From contig CAMDOF010000034.1 in NCBI GenBank assembly GCA_945903465.1, positions 1-51,701 on the forward strand: 51,701 bases of DNA, in the 5' to 3' direction. This document shows, piece by piece, positions 7,012-15,746 of the stretch. Under the pieces are notes generated by a model. It had not been told where the DNA came from, made no database searches, and saw only the letters and a list, made by a program, of their open reading frames with translations. The number at the start of each line of letters is the position of its first letter. Position 1 is the first letter of the stretch. The position numbers and the translations under genes were made by a program. This stretch comes from Opitutus sp. GAS368 (GTDB taxonomy: Bacteria; Verrucomicrobiota; Verrucomicrobiia; Opitutales; Opitutaceae).

Positions 7012-8433
7012 ATGATTTTCGTCGCGCGACTAGCTTTGCTCTCCGCCCTACTGACGGCAGGTCCGCGTCTCGGCGTCGCGCAGGGCGCCCCCATCGCTCA
7101 AAACTACGCTGGGCTCACCTTTCATTCGCCGCCCAAGCCTCTCGCTCCAGGCGCCGTCACCGCAGATTGGCCCCACTTTCTTGGGCCACGCCTCAACGCC
7201 ACGACAGCAGAAACCAAGTTGCTCGGGCAATGGCCCAGCAGCGGCCCGGCGAAAGTGTGGGAAATGGAGACGGGAGAAGGCTATGCCTGCCCGGTTTTTT
7301 CGGCCGGAAAACTCGTCCACTTTCACCGTGTCGACGGCCAGGAAACCGTCGACTGCCTCGATCCTGAAACGGGCCGTCGCTTTTGGCGATTCGCCTATCC
7401 GGTCGAATATCAAGACCGCTACGGCTTCAATCCCGGCCCGCGCTCGAGCGCCGGCATCGACGGCGAACGCATTTACATCGTGGGCGTGACCGCGGTGATG
7501 CACTGCCTTGACTTAAACACCGGGCGCGTGATCTGGCGGCGTGATCTCATGGCCGATTACAAAATTCCCCAGTACTTTTTCGGCTACGGCCCGACCCCGG
7601 TGGTCTGGGAGGATCGCCTCATTGTTAACGTCGGCGGCAAGGCCCGCGAAGGGTCGACGGGAACCTGCGTCGCCGCGTTCGATAAAATTACTGGGAAAAC
7701 CCTCTGGGAGGTTGAAGACCCGTGGGGTGCCAGCTATGCCTCGCCGATCGTGACCAAGCTCCGCGGGCGCGATGTCGCGCTCGTGATCGCCGCCGGCGAG
7801 AGCCGCCCGAGCGTCGGCGGTCTCATCACCTTGGATCCGAAAACCGGCCAGGTCTTCGATCGTTTTCCTTGGCGGGCAAAGGTCTATGAGTCCGTGATCG
7901 CGGGCACCCCCATCGCTCTCAACGAGCGCCACGTTTACATTTCGGAATGTTATGAAAAGGGCGGCGCCCTCCTCGAATTCGACGAGCATCTGAAATCACG
8001 AGTCGTCTGGACCCAGCGCGGGTTCGGACTCCATTGGATGATGCCGCTGCAAATTGACGGCCACCTTTATGGATTCGCCGGCCGAAACCCGCCCGATACC
8101 GAGTTTAAATGCCTGCAAATTGAAACCGGAAAAATCATCTGGAGCGACGATACCCGCTTCGATGAAAACGGCCGCACCCAGAGTTTTTTCCGCGCCAGCC
8201 TGCTCCAAGCCGACGGCCGTTTCTTCTGCCTCGGTGAAGACGGGCTGCTCGGCGAGTTTCAACTAACCCCCAAGGGCGCCACTCTCCGCCAACGCGTCCG
8301 ACTGTTTCAGGCAACCTCCGCGTGGACGCTCCCCGCCCTCTACCGCGGCCTGCTCTACGTTGCTCAAAATACGCGCGATGTCCGCAGCGATAAGGCGCCC
8401 CGCATCATCTGCTACGATTTTCGCGGATCGTAA
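7012..8433 (+). CDS. Secreted PQQ-like beta-propeller repeat protein (first of four)
   Basis: From the ATG at 7012 the product is 473 residues with a Sec signal peptide (MIFVARLALLSALLTAG, likely cut after GVAQG). Propeller blades are marked by the repeated D-x-x-T-G-x-x-x-W theme: CLDPETGRRFWRF, CLDLNTGRVIWRRDL, AFDKITGKTLWEVED, TLDPKTGQVFDRF. This is the PQQ_2/BamB-like fold. No quinone-dehydrogenase catalytic motif is visible, so an enzyme activity should not be assumed. Such proteins are common in Verrucomicrobiota and Planctomycetota and their roles are mostly unknown. The mature N-terminus DWPHFLGP is shared in pattern with the three following paralogues. The frame is open upstream to 6862, but that stretch is not protein-like and lacks a signal peptide. 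The gene is convergent with the next paralogue, with a short CGTCG/CGACG hairpin at 8438-8449 between them. Confidence 0.85.
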   Translation: MIFVARLALLSALLTAGPRLGVAQGAPIAQNYAGLTFHSPPKPLAPGAVTADWPHFLGPRLNATTAETKLLGQWPSSGPAKVWEMETGEGYACPVFSAGKLVHFHRVDGQETVDCLDPETGRRFWRFAYPVEYQDRYGFNPGPRSSAGIDGERIYIVGVTAVMHCLDLNTGRVIWRRDLMADYKIPQYFFGYGPTPVVWEDRLIVNVGGKAREGSTGTCVAAFDKITGKTLWEVEDPWGASYASPIVTKLRGRDVALVIAAGESRPSVGGLITLDPKTGQVFDRFPWRAKVYESVIAGTPIALNERHVYISECYEKGGALLEFDEHLKSRVVWTQRGFGLHWMMPLQIDGHLYGFAGRNPPDTEFKCLQIETGKIIWSDDTRFDENGRTQSFFRASLLQADGRFFCLGEDGLLGEFQLTPKGATLRQRVRLFQATSAWTLPALYRGLLYVAQNTRDVRSDKAPRIICYDFRGS

Positions 8434-8467
8434 CGACCGTCGGGCGACGTCGGTTCACGGCACGCGC

Positions 8468-9733
8468 TCAACGCCCGATGCACCACAAATACTCCTGCCG
8501 AACTTCCCCTTTTTTCGCGCTTCGTTGGTACACGCGGTCACCGCAAATCACCGGCATCGCGTAAGCTTCGTCACCCAGTTGATTTTCGGCGATCAACTTG
8601 AAGTGGCTGGGCGACGCCTCAAAAACCGCCGTGGATCCCCGCAGGCTGGTCGCATAAATCAACGTCCCGAGCATCACGGGCGAAGCGTAAAAATCTTTAT
8701 CCACTTTTTCCCGCCACAGCTCATCGCCCGTATCGGCCTTCCAACATACGGCCTGGCCATTATCTAAAACCGCATACAGGTGCCCCGCGCGCACCAGCAT
8801 CGAGGGCACGTAGACGCGCGTCCCATTTTGCCAGGCGATTTGACCCGAACCATCCGCCTCCACCGCGGTCGTGTTATTCTTCGGGTAGCCTCCTCCCACG
8901 AAAATCCGCCGCCCATCAGTCACCGCCGTCACGACACATTCCTCCGTCGCCCCCGCGATTTCCCAGAGCGGCTTGCCCGTGGCCGGTTCAAAACTCGAAA
9001 TCAGATTACAGCCCGCGACGATCATCTGCGTCCGCCCCGCGGCCGTGAGGACCGCCGGCGAGGTGTAGTTCGCAATTTTCGGACGGGCGTGCGACCACAC
9101 GACGCGGCCCGAGCGCCGATCGAGCCCCGCAAGCTTGCCACCCGCCTTATGGTCTGCCGAGACCAACACCAAATCGCCCGCCACCACCGGGGAGGAGCCG
9201 AACCCTTGATGGGTGGTGAAATCGCTCACGCGCTCTTGCCACAGGACTTTCCCCACCGCGTCGAGGGCCGTGGTGTAAATTGCCTGTTGATTGAGAAAAT
9301 TAACGTACACGCGCTCTCCATCCCACGCCACGGAGGCGGAAGCTTGGGAAGTATTGCGATGCCCCGCCGTATCAAGATGACCCCGATGCACGACCGTCTC
9401 CCAGATCACGCGCCCCGTGCCTCGATCGAGGCAAATGACGATTTGCTCGCCCGCCGGAACATCCGCGGTCGTCAGGTATACCCGATTGCCGGCAATCGTC
9501 GGAGAACTATGCCCGCGACCACGAATGGGCGCACGCCAGATGACATTCTCCGTCTCACTCCATCGGACCGGCGCCGTCTGACCCGCCGCGGCTTGGCCGT
9601 CGCCCGTGGGTCCCCGCCAACCTGGCCAGTCGCCCGGAGCGGCGGCCACCGCGGCCGCTCGCGCGACCAAGGAAGCACCTGCGAGCAGGGTGATGAGGGC
9701 AACGCGTAAGACTAAGTGAGCGAATGGATTCAT
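8468..9733 (-). CDS. Secreted PQQ-like beta-propeller repeat protein (second of four)
   Basis: The 421-residue product starts at the ATG at 9733, with a signal peptide (LVLRVALITLLAGASLVARA) and a mature start DWPGWRGPTGDG close to that of the next gene (EWTRFRGPNGTG). Blade motifs are CLDRGTGRVIWETV, GLDRRSGRVVWSHA, EPATGKPLWEI and WKADTGDELWREK. The frame runs open far upstream, but that extension overlaps the divergent gene at 9893 on the opposite strand and is rejected. The fold is a beta-propeller of the PQQ-like type, presumably periplasmic, with no visible catalytic residues. It is divergent from the gene at 9893 across a 159-bp spacer, the likely shared promoter region. Together with the neighbours it forms a local paralogue cluster, which suggests tandem duplication with inversion. 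Confidence 0.88.
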   Translation of the reverse strand: MNPFAHLVLRVALITLLAGASLVARAAAVAAAPGDWPGWRGPTGDGQAAAGQTAPVRWSETENVIWRAPIRGRGHSSPTIAGNRVYLTTADVPAGEQIVICLDRGTGRVIWETVVHRGHLDTAGHRNTSQASASVAWDGERVYVNFLNQQAIYTTALDAVGKVLWQERVSDFTTHQGFGSSPVVAGDLVLVSADHKAGGKLAGLDRRSGRVVWSHARPKIANYTSPAVLTAAGRTQMIVAGCNLISSFEPATGKPLWEIAGATEECVVTAVTDGRRIFVGGGYPKNNTTAVEADGSGQIAWQNGTRVYVPSMLVRAGHLYAVLDNGQAVCWKADTGDELWREKVDKDFYASPVMLGTLIYATSLRGSTAVFEASPSHFKLIAENQLGDEAYAMPVICGDRVYQRSAKKGEVRQEYLWCIGR

Positions 9734-9892
9734 GGGGCTAAAAAAGGAGTGCTCACAAATGATTGTAGCGCAACGCACAAAATTAAACTCGCGCCGCGCC
9801 AGCCACCCGGCGACTGATTCGCTTTGACCCCTCCTCTGCCCGTGGCTCTCTTCCCGTGGTCTCCGCTCCCTCAATCTACCCCTTCTCGTTGC

Positions 9893-11143
9893 ATGAACTT
9901 CTTCTCTCTCGGACTCGGCCTGGTCATCATTTTTTCCGCCGCCGGCCTGCCCTCCCTGCACGCCCAAGAGTGGACGCGCTTCCGCGGTCCCAATGGCACC
10001 GGGATCGTCACGGACGCGGGTATCCCAGTGACGTGGACCGAAAAAAATTTCGCTTGGCGCGTGGCCATCGCTGGAGAAAGCCACGGCCAACCGGTGATTT
10101 GGGGAGATAAAATTTTCATCAACACCGCGATGCAGACCGGTCAAGAACGCGCCCTCGTCTGCCTGCAAAAGAGCGACGGAAAAATCCTTTGGACCAAGCA
10201 ATCTTCTCAGCCCACGCATCGCCCCGGAAATAAAAATTCCGGTTACGCTAACAGCTCTCCCGTCGTCGATCGTGAAAGGGTCATCACCTGCTCCGTTTCC
10301 AGCGATCATTTTTGGGTGCGCGCGTATGCCCACAATGGGACCGAGCTCTGGAGTCGCGACCTCGGCGGATTCAAATCCCAGCACGGCCACGGCGCTTCGC
10401 CGATTATTTACGACCAGGTGGTGATTGTGACCAACGATCAGGCGGCGGAAAGTTTCGTCGTCGCACTCGACCTTAAAACCGGTAACCCCGTTTGGAAATG
10501 CGTGCGCAACGCTTCGCCCGGCGGCACGGCCTACGGCACCCCGATAATCCTGAGCCGCCCCGGTGAGCCCACGCAGATGATCCTCACTGGTAAAGGCCAC
10601 GGCCTCTCCAGCCTTAATCCCAAAACCGGCACCCTTAACTGGGAAGCCCCGGTTTTCGACAAGCGTATGGTGGCCTCTCCTGTCGTGGCCGACGACCTCG
10701 TCATCGGCAGCTGCGGGCAAGGTGGCGGCGCGGGCAATTTTCTCTCGGCGGTGCGGCTCGGTGGTACCGGCAACGTCGCCAAGACCCATCTGGCCTACAC
10801 GTTGAATAAGGCCACGCCTTACGTCCCCACTCCGCTCTTTTTAGATGGCACCCTTTACCTCATTAGCGACGGCGGTATCGCCAGCGCCATCGAGGCGAAG
10901 ACCGGCCGAGAAATTTGGAGCGAGCGCCTGCGCGCGGAGTTCTTCGGATCACCGGTGCTGGTCAATGGGAAAATCTATTGCCCCAGCACGAAGGGCGAGA
11001 TGATCGTGCTCGCCACCGGGGACACCTTCAACCTGCTCGCCCGTAATCCACTCGGCGAAGGCAGCCACAGCACCCCGTGCGTTGATCAGGGCCGATTTTA
11101 CGTGAAAACATTTACCCACCTCGTTTGTGTCAGCGGCCCATGA
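9893..11143 (+). CDS. Secreted PQQ-like beta-propeller repeat protein (third of four)
   Basis: The 416-residue product starts at the ATG at 9893, followed by a signal peptide (FFSLGLGLVIIFSAAGLPS, cut near SLHAQ). The mature start EWTRFRGPNGTGI is the classic opening of this propeller family. Blades include CLQKSDGKILWTKQ, ALDLKTGNPVWKCV, LNPKTGTLNWEAP and IEAKTGREIWSER. No enzyme motif is seen; a scaffold, a ligand-binding role or an undetected enzymatic role are all open. The stop TGA overlaps the start ATG of the next propeller gene by four bases (ATGA at 11140-11143), so the two are almost surely translationally coupled and made together. Further in-frame sequence upstream (from 9824) lacks signal-peptide character. 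Confidence 0.88.
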   Translation: MNFFSLGLGLVIIFSAAGLPSLHAQEWTRFRGPNGTGIVTDAGIPVTWTEKNFAWRVAIAGESHGQPVIWGDKIFINTAMQTGQERALVCLQKSDGKILWTKQSSQPTHRPGNKNSGYANSSPVVDRERVITCSVSSDHFWVRAYAHNGTELWSRDLGGFKSQHGHGASPIIYDQVVIVTNDQAAESFVVALDLKTGNPVWKCVRNASPGGTAYGTPIILSRPGEPTQMILTGKGHGLSSLNPKTGTLNWEAPVFDKRMVASPVVADDLVIGSCGQGGGAGNFLSAVRLGGTGNVAKTHLAYTLNKATPYVPTPLFLDGTLYLISDGGIASAIEAKTGREIWSERLRAEFFGSPVLVNGKIYCPSTKGEMIVLATGDTFNLLARNPLGEGSHSTPCVDQGRFYVKTFTHLVCVSGP

Positions 11144-12510
11144 TTCGCCTCCCTGCCATTCTCGCCAGCATCCTCAGCCTCTCCGCACTTAGCGTCGGCC
11201 ACGCAGAGGATTGGCCCATGCTCGGCGGTCGCCCCGACCGCAATATGGTCTCGTCCGAAAAGGGTCTGCCCACCACTTGGGAGGGCGGCGCCAAGAAACC
11301 GCAAAAAAACATTCGCTGGATAGCGGACCTCGGGCGGGCCACGTTTGGCAACCCCGTGATCAGTGGCGGCCGCGTTTTCATCGGTACCGATCAAGATACG
11401 CCCGGTTCCAACGAACAGCGCGGCGTCCTCAAATGCTTCTCCGAAAAAGACGGTAAACTTCTTTGGCGGGTAACTCACGAAAAGTTGCATAACCCCGGCG
11501 AGGACGATGGTACGGTCGGGATCTGCTCCACCCCTTGCGTCTCCGGCGAGCAGATCTATTACGTCAGCAACCGCGGCGAACTCGTCTGCCGTTCCGTCAA
11601 GGACGGCACGGAAATCTGGCTGCTCGATATGCGGGCGAAGCTGGGCATTTCAGCCAACCAGGCATCGTCTTCCTCACCGCTGGTCGTCGGCCCACTCGTC
11701 TATGTCGTCACTGGCAACGGCGCCGACTACAAAACCGGCAAAGTTAAAAATCCCACGGCACCCAGCTTTCTCGCCGTCGACCGCACCAGCGGCCAGATCG
11801 CTTGGCAGGATAACTCCCCGGGCAGTCATATCCTGACCGGCCAGTGGGGTTCACCCAGCTACGGCCTCGTCGATGGACAGGCCCAGGTCGCTTTTCCCGG
11901 CGGAGACGGCTGGCTGTATAGCTTTGAGGCGCTCACGGGAAAATTACTCTGGAAGTTCAATTGCAAGGCACACGAGAAACCCGCGGCGAACGGTGAACCT
12001 GAAACCACTTTTCAACTACTCGCCGCCCCGGTTTTCGCCGGCCATCGCGTGTTCATTGCGATCGGAGAACCCGAAGCAAGCTCCGGCCCGGGAGCCCTCC
12101 GTTGCCTCGACGCGCGGCAGCGGGGCGACGTCACCAAGACCGCTGAAATGTGGCGCCTCGGCGATAAAGATTTCAACGACAGTATCTCCACCGTCGCCCT
12201 CCACGAGGGCCTCCTCTACGCGGTCGATGCACCCGGTTTTTTTCATTGTATCGACGCCGACTCCGGCCAGCACCACTGGACGCATGACCTCAAAGCCAAT
12301 GTCTGGGGCTCACCCTTGGTCGCCGACGGCCGGGTCTACGTGCAGATCGCCGATGGGGCCATCGTGATGTTTGCCACCGGTCGCGAGAAACGGCTCCTCG
12401 GAACTAACGCCAGCTTGAACGACCTCGCCCATGGCACGCCCGTCGCCGCCAACAGCGTTCTTTACCTTACCGGTCAGAAACATCTCTACGCCATCGCCGC
12501 GGAAAAGTGA
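11140..12510 (+). CDS. Secreted PQQ-like beta-propeller repeat protein (fourth of four)
   Basis: The 456-residue product starts at the ATG that overlaps the previous stop codon (ATGA). It has a signal peptide (IRLPAILASILSLSALSVGHA) and a mature start DWPMLGGRPDRN. Blade motifs are CFSEKDGKLLWRVT, CRSVKDGTEIWLLD, AVDRTSGQIAWQDN, FEALTGKLLWKFN and CIDADSGQHHWTHD. It is the most divergent of the four: the RGPNG opening is replaced by GGRPDRN, and it has an extended HEKLHNPGEDDG loop. Coupling to the gene at 9893 suggests the two products act together, perhaps as a heteromer. That is inference from the overlap. It converges on the RapA-like gene with only 24 bp between the stops. Confidence 0.88.
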   Translation: MIRLPAILASILSLSALSVGHAEDWPMLGGRPDRNMVSSEKGLPTTWEGGAKKPQKNIRWIADLGRATFGNPVISGGRVFIGTDQDTPGSNEQRGVLKCFSEKDGKLLWRVTHEKLHNPGEDDGTVGICSTPCVSGEQIYYVSNRGELVCRSVKDGTEIWLLDMRAKLGISANQASSSSPLVVGPLVYVVTGNGADYKTGKVKNPTAPSFLAVDRTSGQIAWQDNSPGSHILTGQWGSPSYGLVDGQAQVAFPGGDGWLYSFEALTGKLLWKFNCKAHEKPAANGEPETTFQLLAAPVFAGHRVFIAIGEPEASSGPGALRCLDARQRGDVTKTAEMWRLGDKDFNDSISTVALHEGLLYAVDAPGFFHCIDADSGQHHWTHDLKANVWGSPLVADGRVYVQIADGAIVMFATGREKRLLGTNASLNDLAHGTPVAANSVLYLTGQKHLYAIAAEK

Positions 12511-12517
12511 ACCCATC

Positions 12518-12530
12518 GCGGCCGAGCCGC
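12518..12530. terminator. Small GC hairpin between convergent genes
   Basis: GCGGC-CGA-GCCGC forms a perfect 5-bp stem with a 3-base loop in the 24-bp gap between the propeller gene and the RapA-like gene. It could act in both directions, but it lacks T-runs and is short. Confidence 0.3.
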
Positions 12531-12534
12531 CGCA

Positions 12535-15417
12535 CTAACGATTGGGATTAGCACCTTCGATAATCAGCCTCATCGAATCAAGCCGCAGCCGAGAGTCCTC
12601 AATCGCCGCCCGCGTCTGTTCGAGCTGGAGCTGGGCCAGCGCAATCTCCTCCGGACGGACATGGTCATTGATTTTGTTTAAATCCACCAAACGTTGCCGA
12701 TCGGCCGATAGCTGCGCCAGAGCCGTCGCCTGAGCGTTGGCCCGCAGCGCCACCGCCCGTTCCTCACCGTATTTAGTCGCCGAGGCCAACAGCGTTTTTA
12801 ATAGGCCAATGTTAAAACTCGGACGCTCCAGAAAACGTTGGATCGGGGCATCTCCAAACTCCTCCGCAATACTCGCCGCACTCCGGCCCGCGCTCAAATC
12901 GGCTCCGCGGACGTCTACGAGCACCCGCACCGGCACCGGTGCCAGAAATTGATCGAGGTGCCAGCGCGAATCAGCGACCGTCTCCAGCACAAAAACAACC
13001 TCAAGGAGGAGATTGGGCTTATCCGCCGCGATAAAACCAAAAGCGGTCGTGCCCGCTTTTGAGTCCACCAAAAGATCAATCGCATCTTGGACCAACGCAT
13101 GATCCGGGGTGATGAAACGAATATCCTCGCGAACAATCGCACGTTTCCGCGCGAAAGTGGCCAGCATCCCTTCCGCTGGAATGGAGGGAAACCCCTCCAT
13201 GTACGCGTGGCTCGGATCGAGGAAAACATCCCCTTCCTCATGTTCCTTGATCCGCACCCCAAAGTGATCGAGGAGCTCACTGAGGAAATCTTGCAAAGTA
13301 GTATCCGTTTCGGAAGCCCTGACTTCCGCAACCACCCGGTCGGCCACCGTCGCGTTAAACGAGTTAAGTTCCAAGAGGCGGTCACGACCCTTTTTCATCT
13401 TGAGGGAAAGCGCCTCGCGAAACACCACCGTCTCCGCAATCAGCGCCTCCAAGGCCGCTCGCCCGACTTGCGCCCGGCCTTCGCCGTAGGTCAGCGCCAG
13501 CGACAACAACCGCTCTCTGAAGGCCTCCGCGTACTCATTTCCTCCCTGCAACGAGGTCTCAAACGCATCGAGCCCGCGATGATACCACTCCACAATGCAC
13601 TCCTCGGCGCCACCCGCGATGAACGGCACGTGCAGGCGAATCGTCTGCGTCTGACCGATGCGATCAAGTCGACCAATGCGCTGCTCAATTAAACCCGGAT
13701 TGAGCGGCAAATCGAAGAGCACCAGATGGTGCGCAAATTGAAAGTTACGGCCTTCGCTCCCTAGCTCTGAGCATATCAGTAATTGCGCTCCTTCCGGCTC
13801 AGCGAACCACGCTGCCTGGCGATCGCGTTGGACGAGCGCCAAGCCCTCATGGAAAAGCCCTGATTTCACCGCTATCTTTTCCTGAAGCGCCGCCTCAATC
13901 GCCACGACCTTGCGCTGCGACTTGCAGATCAGCAGCACCTTCTCCGCACGGTTTTTTTTGAGAAAACTCACCAGCCAGTCGATCCGCGGGTCTTCTTTAT
14001 AGGAATAACGCGTCCCGCTTTCTTCACCCGCCTCTTCCGCTTGCAGCTCACGCGCCACGCGGGCGAGTTGCGTCAGGTTATTGTCCACACTTAAAGGCAC
14101 CGGACAAAATTTCCGCGCCGGAAACCCACTCATCGCCGCCCGCGTATTTCGGAAGACCACGCGCCCGGTGCCGTGTTGATCGAGCAGGGTGCGGAGCAAG
14201 GCCTCGCGTGCCCCCACTTCCGCGCGCTCCAACGCGTCCAGATGCTGCGCCAATCGCTCGGGATCTCGATTGAAAATCGTCTTCAGGGTTCGCCGGTCTT
14301 TCGGCTTCAAGACTTTCCCCTCAATGATCTTTTCCGCCACTCCGGCGACCGACTCAAAACGTTCCGACTCTTGCCGAAATACCGCAAAATCCGTGTAGCG
14401 CTGCGGATCAAGCAACCGCAAACGCGCGAAGTGCCCAACCAATCCGAGTTGGGTCGGCGTCGCCGTCAGCAAGAGCAAGCCGCGACTCACCTGCGCCAGA
14501 CGCTCAGCCAAAACGTACGCGGGACTAGCCTGCTCGGGCGACCACGCTAAGTGGTGCGCTTCATCCACCACGACCATATCCCAACCCGCCCCCACCACCT
14601 GATCTCGCCGCGCTTCATTATCCGCTAAAAATGACACGCTACTGAGCACGAGTTGCGCGGCCTGAAACGGATTTTGACCGACATCGCTCTGCTCGCAGGC
14701 CACGCACCGCGCTTCATCGTAAATGCTAAACCAAAGATTAAAGCGCCGCAGCAACTCCACGAACCACTGGTGCGTCAAAGGTTCCGGTACCACGATCAGA
14801 ACTCGCCGCGCCTGCCCCACCGCGAGCAAGCGCTGCAAAATCAAACACGCTTCGATGGTTTTCCCCAGACCGACCTCGTCAGCCAACAGCACGCGAGGGA
14901 TGCGGCGCGCCGCCACTTCCTGCAGAATATAAAACTGGTGAGGAATGAGCTCGAGACGCCCACCCAGAAACCCGCGCAGCGGCGACGAACGAAAACTCGC
15001 CTGCTTTTCTAATGCCCGATACCGCAACTCAAAAACTTCGCCGGGATCCACCTGCCCCGCCATCAAGCGCTCATGCGGCAGGCTCACACTGGTGACATCC
15101 GAAACCTCACTTTCCGGCAAGCGCCGCCCTTGCCCAGAATAAAGCCAAAGCCCGGCCACTTCCTCCGCCACTTCAATCGTCAGGGCTGGCCCCGTCCGCG
15201 GCTTCACCACCTCACCCACTCGAAAGCCCACCCGTTTCAACACGGGCGTCCCCAGCGCGTACAACCGTTTCTCACCCGTCGCTGGAAAATCCACCCCGAT
15301 CCGCCGCGCGACCGCGTCGATCCTCGCCACCAGCCCGAGCCCCAGTTCGGGCTCCCGTTCGCTCATGCACCGTTGCCCAACCACGTGAGGTGAAACCGTC
15401 GCCAGCGGAACCGTCAT
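12535..15417 (-). CDS. rapA: SNF2-family ATPase/helicase, RapA (HepA)-like
   Basis: The 960-residue protein is nearly the size of E. coli RapA (968), the RNA-polymerase-associated remodeller that recycles stalled polymerase. Visible helicase motifs are the Walker A region DEVGLGKTIEA (180-190), Walker B/DEAH in VVVDEAHHL (283-290), motif III LLLTATP (315-321) and, in the second RecA domain, LICSELGSEGRNFQ and IEQRIGRLDRIGQT. The N-terminal 120 residues (ARIDAVARRIGVDFPATGEKR, then FRVGEVV) resemble the Tudor-like domains of RapA, and the region after the helicase core carries a long helical tail. It starts four bases inside the stop of the upstream 81-residue gene (ATGA at 15414-15417). A RapA-type helicase from a defence island is the alternative, but the N-terminal domains favour a transcription role. 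No defence genes are adjacent. Confidence 0.85.
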   Translation of the reverse strand: MTVPLATVSPHVVGQRCMSEREPELGLGLVARIDAVARRIGVDFPATGEKRLYALGTPVLKRVGFRVGEVVKPRTGPALTIEVAEEVAGLWLYSGQGRRLPESEVSDVTSVSLPHERLMAGQVDPGEVFELRYRALEKQASFRSSPLRGFLGGRLELIPHQFYILQEVAARRIPRVLLADEVGLGKTIEACLILQRLLAVGQARRVLIVVPEPLTHQWFVELLRRFNLWFSIYDEARCVACEQSDVGQNPFQAAQLVLSSVSFLADNEARRDQVVGAGWDMVVVDEAHHLAWSPEQASPAYVLAERLAQVSRGLLLLTATPTQLGLVGHFARLRLLDPQRYTDFAVFRQESERFESVAGVAEKIIEGKVLKPKDRRTLKTIFNRDPERLAQHLDALERAEVGAREALLRTLLDQHGTGRVVFRNTRAAMSGFPARKFCPVPLSVDNNLTQLARVARELQAEEAGEESGTRYSYKEDPRIDWLVSFLKKNRAEKVLLICKSQRKVVAIEAALQEKIAVKSGLFHEGLALVQRDRQAAWFAEPEGAQLLICSELGSEGRNFQFAHHLVLFDLPLNPGLIEQRIGRLDRIGQTQTIRLHVPFIAGGAEECIVEWYHRGLDAFETSLQGGNEYAEAFRERLLSLALTYGEGRAQVGRAALEALIAETVVFREALSLKMKKGRDRLLELNSFNATVADRVVAEVRASETDTTLQDFLSELLDHFGVRIKEHEEGDVFLDPSHAYMEGFPSIPAEGMLATFARKRAIVREDIRFITPDHALVQDAIDLLVDSKAGTTAFGFIAADKPNLLLEVVFVLETVADSRWHLDQFLAPVPVRVLVDVRGADLSAGRSAASIAEEFGDAPIQRFLERPSFNIGLLKTLLASATKYGEERAVALRANAQATALAQLSADRQRLVDLNKINDHVRPEEIALAQLQLEQTRAAIEDSRLRLDSMRLIIEGANPNR

Positions 15418-15659
15418 CGCAAGGAGGCCACCGACTTGCCCGCGTAATGCGGCAGAAGTTGTTTCAAATGACCTTGGATAATCGCACCGATCGTCTCCGC
15501 CCCAACGGTCCCTTTATGCAGTTCGAAAATTGCCACCAGCAACGCTAATTCAATATCCACTTTCTTGGGCGTCGCCGCCTTCATCGCAACCAAAAGCTCG
15601 AGCGCCTTTTGTTCAGCTCTCTTGTAATCATTAAAATTCTCGTCGGTCGGCGTCGCCAT
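15414..15659 (-). CDS. 81-residue protein coupled to the RapA-like ATPase
   Basis: I do not recognise this family. The product is a small, acidic-basic balanced, mostly helical protein (DYKRAEQKALELLVAMKAA, then ELALLVAIFELHKG and IGAIIQGHLKQLLPHYAG) without signal peptide or membrane segment. Its stop codon TGA overlaps the ATG of the RapA-like gene, so translation of the ATPase probably depends on it. The regular helix pattern and in-frame overlap support a real gene despite its length. A regulatory or binding partner of the ATPase is a reasonable guess but is inference. An inverted repeat AGCCTG/CAGGCT (15694-15720) lies upstream, followed on the minus strand by TTGACG, which could be part of its promoter. 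Confidence 0.75.
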   Translation of the reverse strand: MATPTDENFNDYKRAEQKALELLVAMKAATPKKVDIELALLVAIFELHKGTVGAETIGAIIQGHLKQLLPHYAGKSVASLR

Positions 15660-15746
15660 CCTTTCATCGGTCGGACATTCGGCCCTCTCGTCAAGCCTGT
15701 CCCCACGATTATTTCAGGCTCATCCCGCGCGCCGCCGATCCCCGCC

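Noticed and set aside
8780..9709. 309-codon open frame on the plus strand
   Set aside because: It is fully antisense to the second propeller gene, rich in Arg/His, and carries no domain; typical shadow of GC-rich coding DNA.
9734..10789. Upstream extension of the second propeller gene (would make 773 residues)
   Set aside because: The extension overlaps the divergent propeller gene at 9893 and precedes a good signal peptide starting at 9733.
12535..15659. Phage-defence system built on the SNF2 ATPase
   Set aside because: Size and N-terminal domains match RapA, and no methylase, nuclease or phospholipase-D-like gene is adjacent.
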